DNA from: JAEINY01 sp942490535
GTDB taxonomy: Bacteria > Bacteroidota > Bacteroidia > Bacteroidales > Marinilabiliaceae
Assembly (NCBI GenBank): GCA_942490535.1
Contig: CALNXQ010000005.1
Location: 930,001 to 994,000, forward strand
Direction of reading: 5' to 3'
Length of the DNA stretch: 64,000 nucleotides
A program made the position numbers and the translations under genes. Under the pieces are notes generated by a model. The model had not been told where the DNA came from, searched no databases, and saw only the letters and a list, made by a program, of their open reading frames with translations. Below, piece after piece: positions 27,433 through 34,996 of this stretch (position 1 is the stretch's first letter; every line of letters starts with the position of its first letter).

Positions 27433-27717
27433 TCACCGGGTTTTTATGAACTCCGGCTGCTGTTTTGTAAGCAAATCATAATAATTGCCTGTTTGGACGC
27501 CGGCGTAGCGGCAGGGATCACCGATGCTAATCCCCAGGCCCGGAATCTTGATGGTCTGACGAACGGAAGAGGGTGCCGGGGTATCTGCGTTCTTCACTTT
27601 GCCATCCACATCTTACATTTAATCCATCTCCACTGCCACCTCGTCACCTCCTGAGTGGACCAAACAGGGCTTAACTGTCACCTCGTCAGGGTGGGTGATC
27701 GTATTGCGATCTGTGGA
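27433..27717 (-). pseudogene. Decayed coding remnant, family unknown
   Basis: On the minus strand a protein-like frame of about 95 codons is interrupted by two in-frame TAA codons (27613-27615 and 27619-27621), with an ATG between them. The downstream part contains IPGLGISIGDPCRYAGVQTG and ends in TGA; the upstream part contains THPDEVTVKPCLVHSGGD. The amino-acid mix and GC-rich codons look like true coding sequence. There is no start codon with a ribosome site, so it is read as the damaged end of a gene. I do not recognise the family. The rest of 27367-27835 shows no other gene. Confidence 0.4.
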
Positions 27718-27835
27718 TTACAATTAATCATCCCTTGTTAACACCTAATGACTTTTCGTGGCTGGTTAACCAGGCTTGCCGCACGCCGTATCAAATGGCG
27801 GGGGTAGAAAGGCTTCTCAGCTCGCCACCAAACAC

Positions 27836-27869
27836 AAAAATACCTGGCTCAAATTGTCGAACCAGGTAT
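27836..27869 (-). terminator. Terminator of the minus-strand 203-residue gene
   Basis: On the minus strand ATACCTGG pairs with CCAGGTAT across a 14-base loop and is followed by five T. It lies about 30 bases beyond the stop of the gene at 27901. Confidence 0.7.
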
Positions 27870-27900
27870 CCTAAACACTCAAACTAATGAAAAAACCAAT

Positions 27901-28512
27901 CTAATTGACAATGGTGCGGGCCCGGGTGTATAACTCATAGAAGTTGGGGTGGGTCAATTCAAATACTTTCATCACCTTATCCACCTTGTTGCGCAGCAGC
28001 TGATTCCCGGCTTCAATGAGCTGGTCGGCTTCATTGATGTTGGCATAGACCGTGTTGCGCACATTGCGGGCTTCCCCAATCAGGTGTTTGAATTCGTCCA
28101 GCGTGGTATTTATCTCGGTGATTTGAGAGGCTGAAATACCACAACCAGCCAATTTTTCCAGATTTGGCTGGCAGGCCTTTAGCACCGCTGCCACGTTGGA
28201 TACCACGTCATACTCGCGGCCGTTGTTGATGGCCGATTTGTTAATGCGGTTGAAGTCTTTGAGTTTCTCATCACTGGTGAGGCCTCCCAATACATATAAA
28301 GCACCGGTTACAATGGGGACTTTCACGGCCAGGTCATCTCTTAATTGCTCTTTTCGCCGGGTAATGGCTTTACTGTCGTCCTGATTGTCGCCATAAATGC
28401 TTTCAATGCGCTGAATCACCTCGTCCAGTTCATTTTTAAACCCCGATACAATGGGAATGGTACTCCAGGTTGATGTATTGGTATCCATGACTGATTGAAC
28501 ATTGCCAAACAT
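27901..28512 (-). CDS. Helical protein of unknown function
   Basis: A 203-residue protein without signal peptide or membrane span. It is strongly helical, rich in E, K, N, I and L, with a likely coiled-coil region across the middle (segments such as DELDEVIQRIESIYGD). I do not recognise the family. It is in an accessory patch between coding remnants and an IS200-like element, has its own terminator, and starts at ATG 28512 about 50 bases from the left hairpin of that element. An assignment to phage, effector or stress functions would be guesswork. Confidence 0.55.
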   Translation of the reverse strand: MFGNVQSVMDTNTSTWSTIPIVSGFKNELDEVIQRIESIYGDNQDDSKAITRRKEQLRDDLAVKVPIVTGALYVLGGLTSDEKLKDFNRINKSAINNGREYDVVSNVAAVLKACQPNLEKLAGCGISASQITEINTTLDEFKHLIGEARNVRNTVYANINEADQLIEAGNQLLRNKVDKVMKVFELTHPNFYELYTRARTIVN

Positions 28513-28561
28513 TCTGAAAGAGCGTTCATGTCCTTTATTGGTCTCAATAGTAGTTAAAACT

Positions 28562-29106
28562 ATGCACTTTAGTGCATCTTGCTTTAGCTTCTAAAAAAGC
28601 TACCTTTACAATATGGTACAAAGGAGCAATGGCCATACGGTTTCTGAAATGACAGTTCATATTGTATGGTCAACTAAATATAGGTATCCAGTATTGCAAG
28701 GAGACATAAAAAAAAGATGTCGCTCAATATTAATGCAGATATGTGAAGCAGAGGATGTTTTGATCCTTAAAGGAGTAGTTTCATCCGATCATATACACAT
28801 GCACATAAATTATCGTCCATCTCAAAGTGTTAGTGAGTTAGTAAAGAAACTAAAAGGTCGAAGTTCCAGAAAATTACAACAGGAATTCCCATCGCTTAGT
28901 AAAAAATATTGGGGTCGACACTTTTGGGCAATTGGTTTTGGCTGTTGGAGTTCTGGTAATATTACGGATGAAATGGTGAATGCCTATTTGGAGCATCATC
29001 GCAAACCAGAAGATCAGGATGGTTCCAATTTTATCCTTGAATAACGCACTAGGAATGACTTTCAGTCATTCTGGTCTCTCCAAACCTATGGACTTTCAGT
29101 CCATAG
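28562..29106 (+). mobile_element. IS200/IS605-like element with terminal hairpins
   Basis: A tnpA gene flanked by subterminal palindromes. Left: ATGCACT-TT-AGTGCAT (28562-28577), then TAGCTT/AAGCTA (28585-28602). Right: GAATGACT-TTC-AGTCATTC (29053-29071) and CTATGGACT-TTC-AGTCCATAG (29086-29106). IS200/IS605 elements lack inverted terminal repeats and target duplications, and use such hairpins as the single-strand recognition sites. No tnpB/accessory gene is present. The exact cleavage points cannot be fixed here. Confidence 0.72.
28613..29044 (+). CDS. tnpA: IS200-family Y1 transposase TnpA
   Basis: A 143-residue HUH single-strand transposase. The HUH metal motif reads HIHMHI and the catalytic tyrosine is probably in VNAYLEHH near the C-terminus. 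The length suits IS200/IS605 TnpA and also RAYT-type (REP-associated) transposases. The N-terminus (VHIVWSTKYRYPVLQG) is typical. The gene lies between left and right hairpins, so the element could be active. The right hairpins share the core GACTTTCAGTC. Confidence 0.9.
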   Translation: MVQRSNGHTVSEMTVHIVWSTKYRYPVLQGDIKKRCRSILMQICEAEDVLILKGVVSSDHIHMHINYRPSQSVSELVKKLKGRSSRKLQQEFPSLSKKYWGRHFWAIGFGCWSSGNITDEMVNAYLEHHRKPEDQDGSNFILE

Positions 29107-29412
29107 TGGTTAAGTCATCACTTCAGATTTTAGAGTTATTCATGATTCTCCATTCAAATTACGACCATCCTTTTTTACATTCAAGCTTGACTTTTTCAAA
29201 ATTAAATATTTAGAGGGATTTTAAATAAGGCCATTGGGTTAGCCATCAGGTACGGGGATGAACTTTTTGCATGGGGATTCAAATTCCGGCCCAAAAGCCA
29301 CGAATCCAAATGCATCCGCCGCACTTTCAAATTTCATGGGGTCCCGTACCCTTGTACCGTTTACTTTTATCGATGAGAAATAAATGACTAATCATTTGAT
29401 AAAGCGAATTGT
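29107..29412. other. Spacer with a possible minus-strand gene fragment
   Basis: Between the IS200-like element and the leucine-rich-repeat gene. On the minus strand a 50-codon open frame (29239-29391) reads like protein (VRDPMKFESAADAFGFVAFG) but lacks a plausible start; it may be the last part of a lost gene. Its two flanks carry GGTACGGG (29250) and CCCGTACC (29343). The promoter of the LRR gene should be in the final 60 bases. Confidence 0.35.
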
Positions 29413-30526
29413 ATGAAACAACTTTTACTATTTATGTGCCTGCTGGGCGTTTCTCCCTTGGTTGGCCAAATCAGTCTTGAAATGCGCACCGATAAGCCCA
29501 TTGGCTCAGAGTTTTCGTTTGCGCTGAAAGCCTCCCAGCCCAATACGCCCATCCGGGTGAGTTTTGGCAGCCGCTCCATTGAAATGATGGTGAACACGAG
29601 CCGAACCGTTATTAACGGGATTCTTGCCGCTGACCGGGTGACGGTGCAAGGTGCGGGAGTATCTATTATTGAACTGGACTGTTCGTATCAGAAATTGTAT
29701 GCTTTGGATCTCTCCGGACTTACCGGGCTTCAGGCGCTGAGTTGTCAGTATAATGATTTGCGGTTTTTAGATGTGCGGCATTGCGGGGCGTTGGAGCTGC
29801 TGCGATGCAATAATAATCAGATCAATGATTTCCTGATGGGGGGAATATCGAATTTAAAGGAGCTGAATTGTTCTACCAATCAATTGTCGCAATTGTCCCT
29901 GGGCACGAAGAATTACCTGGAGAAATTAAATTGTGGCACCAATCCTATGGAGCAGCTGGATGTACGATTTTGTCCGCGATTGGTGCAATTAATCTGTGAA
30001 AAAACCAAGCTGGAGGTACTGGATTTGTCCCATCACAACCTGTTAACCTGGCTCAACTGTAGCAGCACCAAACTCACCGCGTTGGACGTGTCGAATCAGC
30101 TGAATCTGGTTCACCTGGAATGTAGTGATATGTTAATTGATGAATTGTCGGTTACCGAAAACACTCAACTAGATTATCTGGCCTGCGGCAAGAATCCGCT
30201 GAAAAATCTGGATGTCACTCAAAACATAAATTTGACCGACTTGTATTGTTACGGCAATGAGCTCACCGATTTGAATATTTCTCAAAAAACCCGGCTCACC
30301 GATTTACTCTGTTTTGATAACCTGTTGAGCTCGTTAGATGTGAGCACTGCACCCAACCTTACCCGTTTACGTTGCTATAATAACCAATTGTCCAACATCG
30401 ATGTCAGTGCTTTGACTCGTTTGCAGGATTTTCATTGCAATGCTAATAATCTGGGTTCCTTAGATGTGTCCAATAACCGCTCATTGTCGCAATTGGCGTG
30501 TGGAAATAATCAATTAAAGGTTTTAG
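29413..30526 (+). pseudogene. Secreted Cys-type leucine-rich-repeat protein, 5' part (interrupted by IS701-like element)
   Basis: The first 371 codons of a gene split by an insertion sequence. A signal peptide (residues 1-19) and a short beta domain are followed by about 14 tandem 21-residue leucine-rich repeats of the form L-x-C-x-x-N-x-L-x-x-LDVS, in which a cysteine takes the ladder position. Such proteins are surface-exposed in Bacteroidota. The reading frame is undamaged up to the target site TTAG (30523-30526), after which it enters the insertion sequence and would add ten foreign residues before a stop. The C-terminal half continues at 32020. Confidence 0.9.
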
Positions 30527-32015
30527 TTCTACTTTACCACTTTTCATCTTTTGAATAACAGTAGTTTATATCTTTCTGCCGTTTACGATGCCGTTGCATA
30601 ATCTGGTCAATCATTCTGTCTTCTGTCATCTCTTTGTAGAACTTAAAAACCAGAAAATCCATAATATCACGTGCCGACATTAAAGGAATATTGTCTTTTA
30701 AGAGTATCTTTTCTTTGAGTATAAAGCTGCCTATCAACATATTTAACGCTACCTGATGATGCCAGGACAGCCACTTTCTGGTCTGAAATTGATCAAGTCC
30801 AATTATTTGCTTCTGCTCTTTGAAATTGTGCTCTATAAAAAAACGTTGAGCCTGCATTTGAGCCAATGCTTGCTCTGTATATTGTGCAAGACTGGCATTT
30901 GTAAATGAGTACTTTATTTCTTCCCCGTCTTTGGTTTGTCGTTTCGAAATTACTAAAAGGCGCTCTTCCACGGAGTTATTGTTTTTATCCCAGATGTAAA
31001 CCTTTTGAAAATGAAATAGCCCTTTTAGTATGCCTTTGGCCGAATGTCTGATTTTTATCTTCTGCCAAGCTGAGGCTGGAAGCGATTCCAGATACTCTTT
31101 GACCTTAATCGACTCGGTGCTGGCTTTTAGTCGTTTGGGAGCAGGGCCTTTCTGACTTTTTCGCTCAGGTAAATACAATTCCGGTTTCTCAAGATAGACT
31201 TGCTGGGTTGAATGAATATCAAGCATGTAGATGCAGCCTAATGAATTGATGCCACGAGCAAGAGCAATATCATTTCCATACAAACCGTCTCCTCCGACAT
31301 AGTCAAACTTAACACCCATAGACAACTGATGCTTAATGATGTCCAACGCCAACTCGGGTTTTGTTTTAAATACTTGTTCTTCATGAGGAATTCCAGCTTC
31401 CTGACAGCGAGCCTTATCACTAATCCAGGATTTAGGAAGATAAAGCCTGGTATCAACTAAGGCTGCATGCTTTCGATTGCACAAACAACCAAAAACAGCT
31501 ACTTGAGAGTTGGCGGTTTTACCCACATTTCCACAATATTGATGAGCTACTCCAACACTTTTGGTTCCTTTTTTTACCCAACCACTTTCATCAATTAACA
31601 AGCCCGTAAGTGTATCGTATGGCATCATACCACTAACATTTATGGATACTTGATCAATTACAGATCTGGCATCCCAGGTGGATTCACTTATAAAGTGCTG
31701 TAATTTATGATAGTCAGTATCTAAAGTTTCACTGATACGTTCAATGTTATTTAAGTCGCTGAGAACTATGCCTTCCACGTATTGCTGTGCTTTATCAAAA
31801 TTGTTTTTGGTCCTGGTGCGAAAAGATTGCTGAAATTCCTGAAGGTAAGAACACAATCGATCAGAGAGTTGGTGAAGTGTTTTACCATAATTTTGCCTGT
31901 TGTTTAGATGACTATTTCGTTACCCATAGCTTTCGTTGTTTTACACCTCTAAGATACTAAAAATCTACAACTTAACCTGATATAAAGTTTTCTTTTTTAA
32001 TCTGTTAAAGTAGAA
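30527..32015 (-). mobile_element. IS701-family insertion sequence, 1489 bases, complete
   Basis: The ends carry the inverted repeat TTCTACTTTA (left 30527, reverse-complemented at right 32006-32015). Both sides are flanked by TTAG (30523-30526 and 32016-32019), a four-base target duplication of the YTAR type used by the IS701 family. One intact transposase gene fills the element. Removing the element and one TTAG copy joins GTT-TTA to GAT-GTA-TCC and restores the leucine-rich-repeat frame. Confidence 0.93.
30534..31856 (-). CDS. IS701-family DDE transposase
   Basis: A 440-residue DDE transposase. LLIDESGWVKKGTKSVGVAH matches the first catalytic aspartate region of IS701 transposases, and GGDGLYGND supplies the second. 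The C-terminal part (RFFIEHNFKEQKQIIGLDQF) holds the expected glutamate. The stop codon lies inside the terminal repeat. The gene is full length, so the element may still move. It runs against the orientation of the gene it interrupts. Confidence 0.9.
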   Translation of the reverse strand: MCSYLQEFQQSFRTRTKNNFDKAQQYVEGIVLSDLNNIERISETLDTDYHKLQHFISESTWDARSVIDQVSINVSGMMPYDTLTGLLIDESGWVKKGTKSVGVAHQYCGNVGKTANSQVAVFGCLCNRKHAALVDTRLYLPKSWISDKARCQEAGIPHEEQVFKTKPELALDIIKHQLSMGVKFDYVGGDGLYGNDIALARGINSLGCIYMLDIHSTQQVYLEKPELYLPERKSQKGPAPKRLKASTESIKVKEYLESLPASAWQKIKIRHSAKGILKGLFHFQKVYIWDKNNNSVEERLLVISKRQTKDGEEIKYSFTNASLAQYTEQALAQMQAQRFFIEHNFKEQKQIIGLDQFQTRKWLSWHHQVALNMLIGSFILKEKILLKDNIPLMSARDIMDFLVFKFYKEMTEDRMIDQIMQRHRKRQKDINYCYSKDEKW

Positions 32016-32019
32016 TTAG

Positions 32020-32768
32020 ATGTATCCACTAATACCCAATTGACTTATCTCTCATGCAACGGAAATCAGTTAGCTCATCTGGATGTGCGGTCGAACAGAC
32101 TATTAACTACTCTTTATTGCACATTTAATCAATTGACTTCCCTGGATCTGACCAATAATACACGGCTGGTGACACTGACTTTTTGGAATAACCGCATTCC
32201 GCTATCGGGTTTACCTGTGAAAGAATCCCGGTTCAAAACATTCGTTTGTGCACCGATGAAGGCTTTGGAAATTCATAAGTCATTTGCCCTGGGAGAAGCC
32301 ATTGATTTAAGTGCGGAGTTAAGCATTCAGGGCCAAACAACTTTATACACATGGAAAACCAAAGGTGGTGAGGTATTGCAGGCTGGAGAGGTGTATGAGA
32401 TCAGTAACGGAAGAACCATTTTTAAAAGTATACCTTCAGATAGCGTCTATTGCGAGATGACCAATGCGGCTTATCCTGATTTTAGTGACGCACTTACCTT
32501 TCGCACCAGTTGTACCCAAATTCAGGTATCCACAGGTACCGCCGTTGTGGATCAAAAGGCTGTAAGGGTCTATGGTCAAAGGGGTGGGATTTACATCCGC
32601 GTGCCGGAGCCCAAAACGGTTATTGTGTATGATGTCACCGGGCAGCTCGTTCATCGCAGTGAGGTCGTGGAGCAGACCCTTCAGTTACCCGTCACCCGTA
32701 CGGGATTTTACCTGGTGGTGCTGCGTGACGAACATCAGGAACAGGTTCACAAAGTAGTGGTCAAGTGA
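32020..32768 (+). pseudogene. Leucine-rich-repeat protein, 3' part with type IX sorting domain
   Basis: This completes the gene begun at 29413. It opens in frame with LDVSTNTQLTYLSCNGNQL, the rest of the interrupted repeat, adds two or three more repeats, then an Ig-like PKD-type segment. It ends in a roughly 75-residue C-terminal domain (TVIVYDVTGQLVHRSEVVEQ, then TGFYLVVLRD) of the type A sorting signal used by the type IX secretion system. Without the insertion the gene would encode 620 residues. The detached 3' part has no start of its own and is probably silent. Confidence 0.88.
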
Positions 32769-32829
32769 TTCGCGTTAATACAGATGGGGACCTAATAAAA
32801 TAGAGTTTAAAGTGGAATCAACTACAGTG

Positions 32830-32865
32830 AAGGGTATCTCAATTTTATTGGGATGCCCTTTTTTT
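32830..32865 (+). terminator. Terminator after the LRR gene
   Basis: AAGGGTATCTCAA pairs, with G-T wobbles, with TTGGGATGCCCTT across a short loop, followed by seven T. The right arm also contains the TTG that fits as the -33 element of the rluF promoter. Confidence 0.75.
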
Positions 32866-32875
32866 GCTACCTTTG
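32848..32875 (+). promoter_or_regulatory. rluF promoter (TTG-N17-TACCTTTG)
   Basis: TTG at 32848-32850 and TACCTTTG at 32868-32875, 17 bases apart, match the Bacteroidota -33/-7 promoter. The -33 element lies in the right arm of the preceding terminator. The rluF start is 23 bases further on. Confidence 0.65.
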
Positions 32876-32898
32876 CACCTGAATAGGCATTGAATGAG

Positions 32899-33639
32899 AT
32901 GATGGAAGATCAATCGGTACGAATCAATAAATACCTCAGTGAGGTAGGGTATTGCTCACGCAGGGCAGCGGATAAATTAATTGAACAGAAGCGCGTCACC
33001 ATTAATGGAAAAGTACCCGAAATGGGCACAAAAGTTAATCCCGGGGATGAAGTGAAGGTCAATGGTAAGCGTATCTCCGAACCCAAGGAGAAACCGGTTT
33101 ACATTGCCTTCAATAAACCGGTTGGCATTGTTTGTACCACCGATACCAAAGTGGAAAAGGACAACATCATCGATTACATCAATTACCCCAAGCGGATATT
33201 CCCCATTGGCCGGCTTGATAAACCCAGTGAAGGACTCATTTTCCTGACCAACGACGGCGATATTGTCAATAAGATACTGCGGGCCCGTAACAATCACGAA
33301 AAGGAGTATGTGGTGACGGTGAATAAACCGATCACAGCGGAGTTTATCCGCAAAATGAGCAGTGGTGTGCCAATTCTGGATACGGTTACGCGCCAGTGCA
33401 AGGTGGAAAAGATCAATAAATTCACCTTCAAGATAGTGCTCACGCAAGGTTTGAACCGACAGATACGTCGCATGTGTGAGTTCTTGGATTACCGGGTTCT
33501 GACACTGAAACGCATTCGTATCATGAACATCACTTTGGATGTACCGGTGGGCAAATGGCGGAATATTACCGAGAAAGAACTGCGAGAGTTGAATCAATTG
33601 GTGTCGTCGTCCAATAAAACGCATAACGATACCAAGTAG
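32899..33639 (+). CDS. rluF: 23S rRNA pseudouridine(2604) synthase RluF-like
   Basis: About 246 residues: an N-terminal S4 RNA-binding domain (VRINKYLSEVGYCSRRAADK) and a RsuA/RluB/E/F catalytic domain. The catalytic aspartate is in GRLDKPSEGL, and LTQGLNRQIRRMCE is the conserved C-terminal motif. Detailed similarity favours RluF, which modifies 23S rRNA near position 2604, but RluB or RsuA-type specificity is not excluded. An upstream in-frame TTG at 32890 is less likely than ATG 32899 or 32902. Confidence 0.88.
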   Translation: MMEDQSVRINKYLSEVGYCSRRAADKLIEQKRVTINGKVPEMGTKVNPGDEVKVNGKRISEPKEKPVYIAFNKPVGIVCTTDTKVEKDNIIDYINYPKRIFPIGRLDKPSEGLIFLTNDGDIVNKILRARNNHEKEYVVTVNKPITAEFIRKMSSGVPILDTVTRQCKVEKINKFTFKIVLTQGLNRQIRRMCEFLDYRVLTLKRIRIMNITLDVPVGKWRNITEKELRELNQLVSSSNKTHNDTK

Positions 33640-33770
33640 ACTTATCATGGTCGGAGCAAGATTCCGCTTACTTCGGGCACACACCAATCAGTTTGATGTG
33701 CCGATTCATTGGGGAGAGGAGGCAAAGCAGCTTCGGATTGTGCCGGATTTAATTTATGTCTCAAAAATTG

Positions 33771-33778
33771 TAGTTTTG
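33771..33778 (+). promoter_or_regulatory. -7 box of the TtcA-like gene, probable leaderless start
   Basis: TAGTTTTG matches TAnnTTTG and ends only five bases before ATG 33784, so transcription should begin on or next to the start codon. No ribosome binding site precedes this ATG. Confidence 0.55.
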
Positions 33779-33783
33779 CGCGC

Positions 33784-34524
33784 ATGATGCAGAAGATGAC
33801 GAAGGACGCGCATTATTTTGTCCAGAAGGTGCGGCAGACAGCAGGCAAAGCCATTAATCAACATGAGATGATCGGTGAGGGAGAGACGGTGATGGTGGCT
33901 GTTTCGGGTGGTAAAGACAGTTTATCCTTATTGGAAATACTTTCCATCAGACGGCATTACCTGCCCATTCATTACACGATTCATGCTGCCCACATCATTA
34001 CCGAAGACGTACCTTATAAAATTGATGTCGACTGGTTACAGGCCTTCTGTGATAAGCTGGATGTGACTTTGCATCTGGTGCATACGCGCGCCAACCTGGA
34101 AACGGCCGGTAAAAAGAAGCCGTGTTTCGCCTGTTCCCGCAACCGGCGAAAAGAGTTGTTTCAGTTGACCGATCGACTGGGGATCAAAAAGCTCGCTTTG
34201 GGCCACCACCTCGATGACGCCGTGGAAACCCTGGTGATGAACATGGCCCAGCATGCCAATATTTCGTCCATTCCGGCTAATTTGGAAATGTTTGACGGTC
34301 AATTACAGGTGATCCGTCCCCTCATTCTTTTAACGGATGCCGAGATGAAACGCTATGCTAATTTGCTCGGTTTTCCTTCACTGAAGCAGGAGTGTCCTTA
34401 CGAGGATCATACCATCCGGCAGAAAGCCCGCCAATTGGTGGAGCAGATGACGGAGATCAATCCCAAGGCGCGCATTAACTTGTTCAATTCCATGAAGAAG
34501 ATTGACTTTGAGTATTTGCCATGA
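33784..34524 (+). CDS. TtcA-like tRNA thiolation PP-loop ATPase
   Basis: About 246 residues of the N-type ATP pyrophosphatase family. The PP-loop SGGKDS (residues 41-46) adenylates the tRNA base. The KPCFACSRNRRKEL segment gives the CxxC pair that in TtcA proteins binds an iron-sulphur cluster, and LGHHLDDAVETL is the second conserved motif. It probably makes 2-thiocytidine at tRNA position 32 or a related thiolation. A longer frame from 33709 overlaps a promoter-like region; ATG 33784 is chosen. It is 144 bases after rluF. Confidence 0.85.
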   Translation: MMQKMTKDAHYFVQKVRQTAGKAINQHEMIGEGETVMVAVSGGKDSLSLLEILSIRRHYLPIHYTIHAAHIITEDVPYKIDVDWLQAFCDKLDVTLHLVHTRANLETAGKKKPCFACSRNRRKELFQLTDRLGIKKLALGHHLDDAVETLVMNMAQHANISSIPANLEMFDGQLQVIRPLILLTDAEMKRYANLLGFPSLKQECPYEDHTIRQKARQLVEQMTEINPKARINLFNSMKKIDFEYLP

Positions 34525-34967
34525 TTTCGATGCGAAGGCCTAAAGGCCTGGCTTGTTTTCACACGGAATGGTGACCGGTCCGTTCCTTCTGCTTCAGCCG
34601 TTCACCTGAACCATTCTCAGAACCTTAAAAGGGAGTGATCTCATCCTTGAAGCACTTGATAATAGTCTAATAAAAAGGTCCTGCCACATGCCTCTATAGG
34701 TCGCTTCATAGCCCTGAAGATCTGCTGTGAATGGCACATTTAGAGCTTTGCCAATTGGTTCGCCATTTTGATTAACCGTGCTATTGACAGCAAAGAAGGG
34801 GCATCGTATATTTCGGGCGTTCGTTGGATTATAACAAATGGGCCAGCGCAAAAAGTAGAGTATTCACCGGAATGGTTCAAAGCGAAGTGGGAGGTATTTA
34901 TTTTGTCAGAATACCTACAATTAAACCTTTTTTAAGATTGATATCACTTAAAATCAAAAAATTGGTC
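34525..34967. other. Spacer before typA, with a doubtful minus-strand frame
   Basis: About 440 bases. A minus-strand open frame of about 90 codons (34594-34869) contains WPICYNPTNARNIRCPFFAV but has no convincing start or homology that I recognise. A short palindrome AGGCCT-AA-AGGCCT lies near 34545. The final part holds the typA promoter. Confidence 0.35.
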
Positions 34968-34975
34968 TACCTTTG
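34968..34975 (+). promoter_or_regulatory. -7 box of typA
   Basis: TACCTTTG matches TAnnTTTG, 21 bases before the typA start codon. The nearest TTG upstream is 27 bases away, longer than usual. Confidence 0.55.
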
Positions 34976-34996
34976 CACGCCAATTTAATAGTGTAT

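Noticed and set aside
29250..29350. GGTACGGG and CCCGTACC as ends of a small transposable element
   Set aside because: Only eight bases match, there is no target duplication, and they fall within a protein-like frame.
32977..33687. Minus-strand 236-codon open frame
   Set aside because: Antisense to rluF, whose motifs are complete; long antisense frames are common in this base composition.
34594..34869. Minus-strand 90-codon open frame upstream of typA
   Set aside because: It has no plausible start or ribosome site and no family I recognise; noted only as a doubtful fragment within the spacer.
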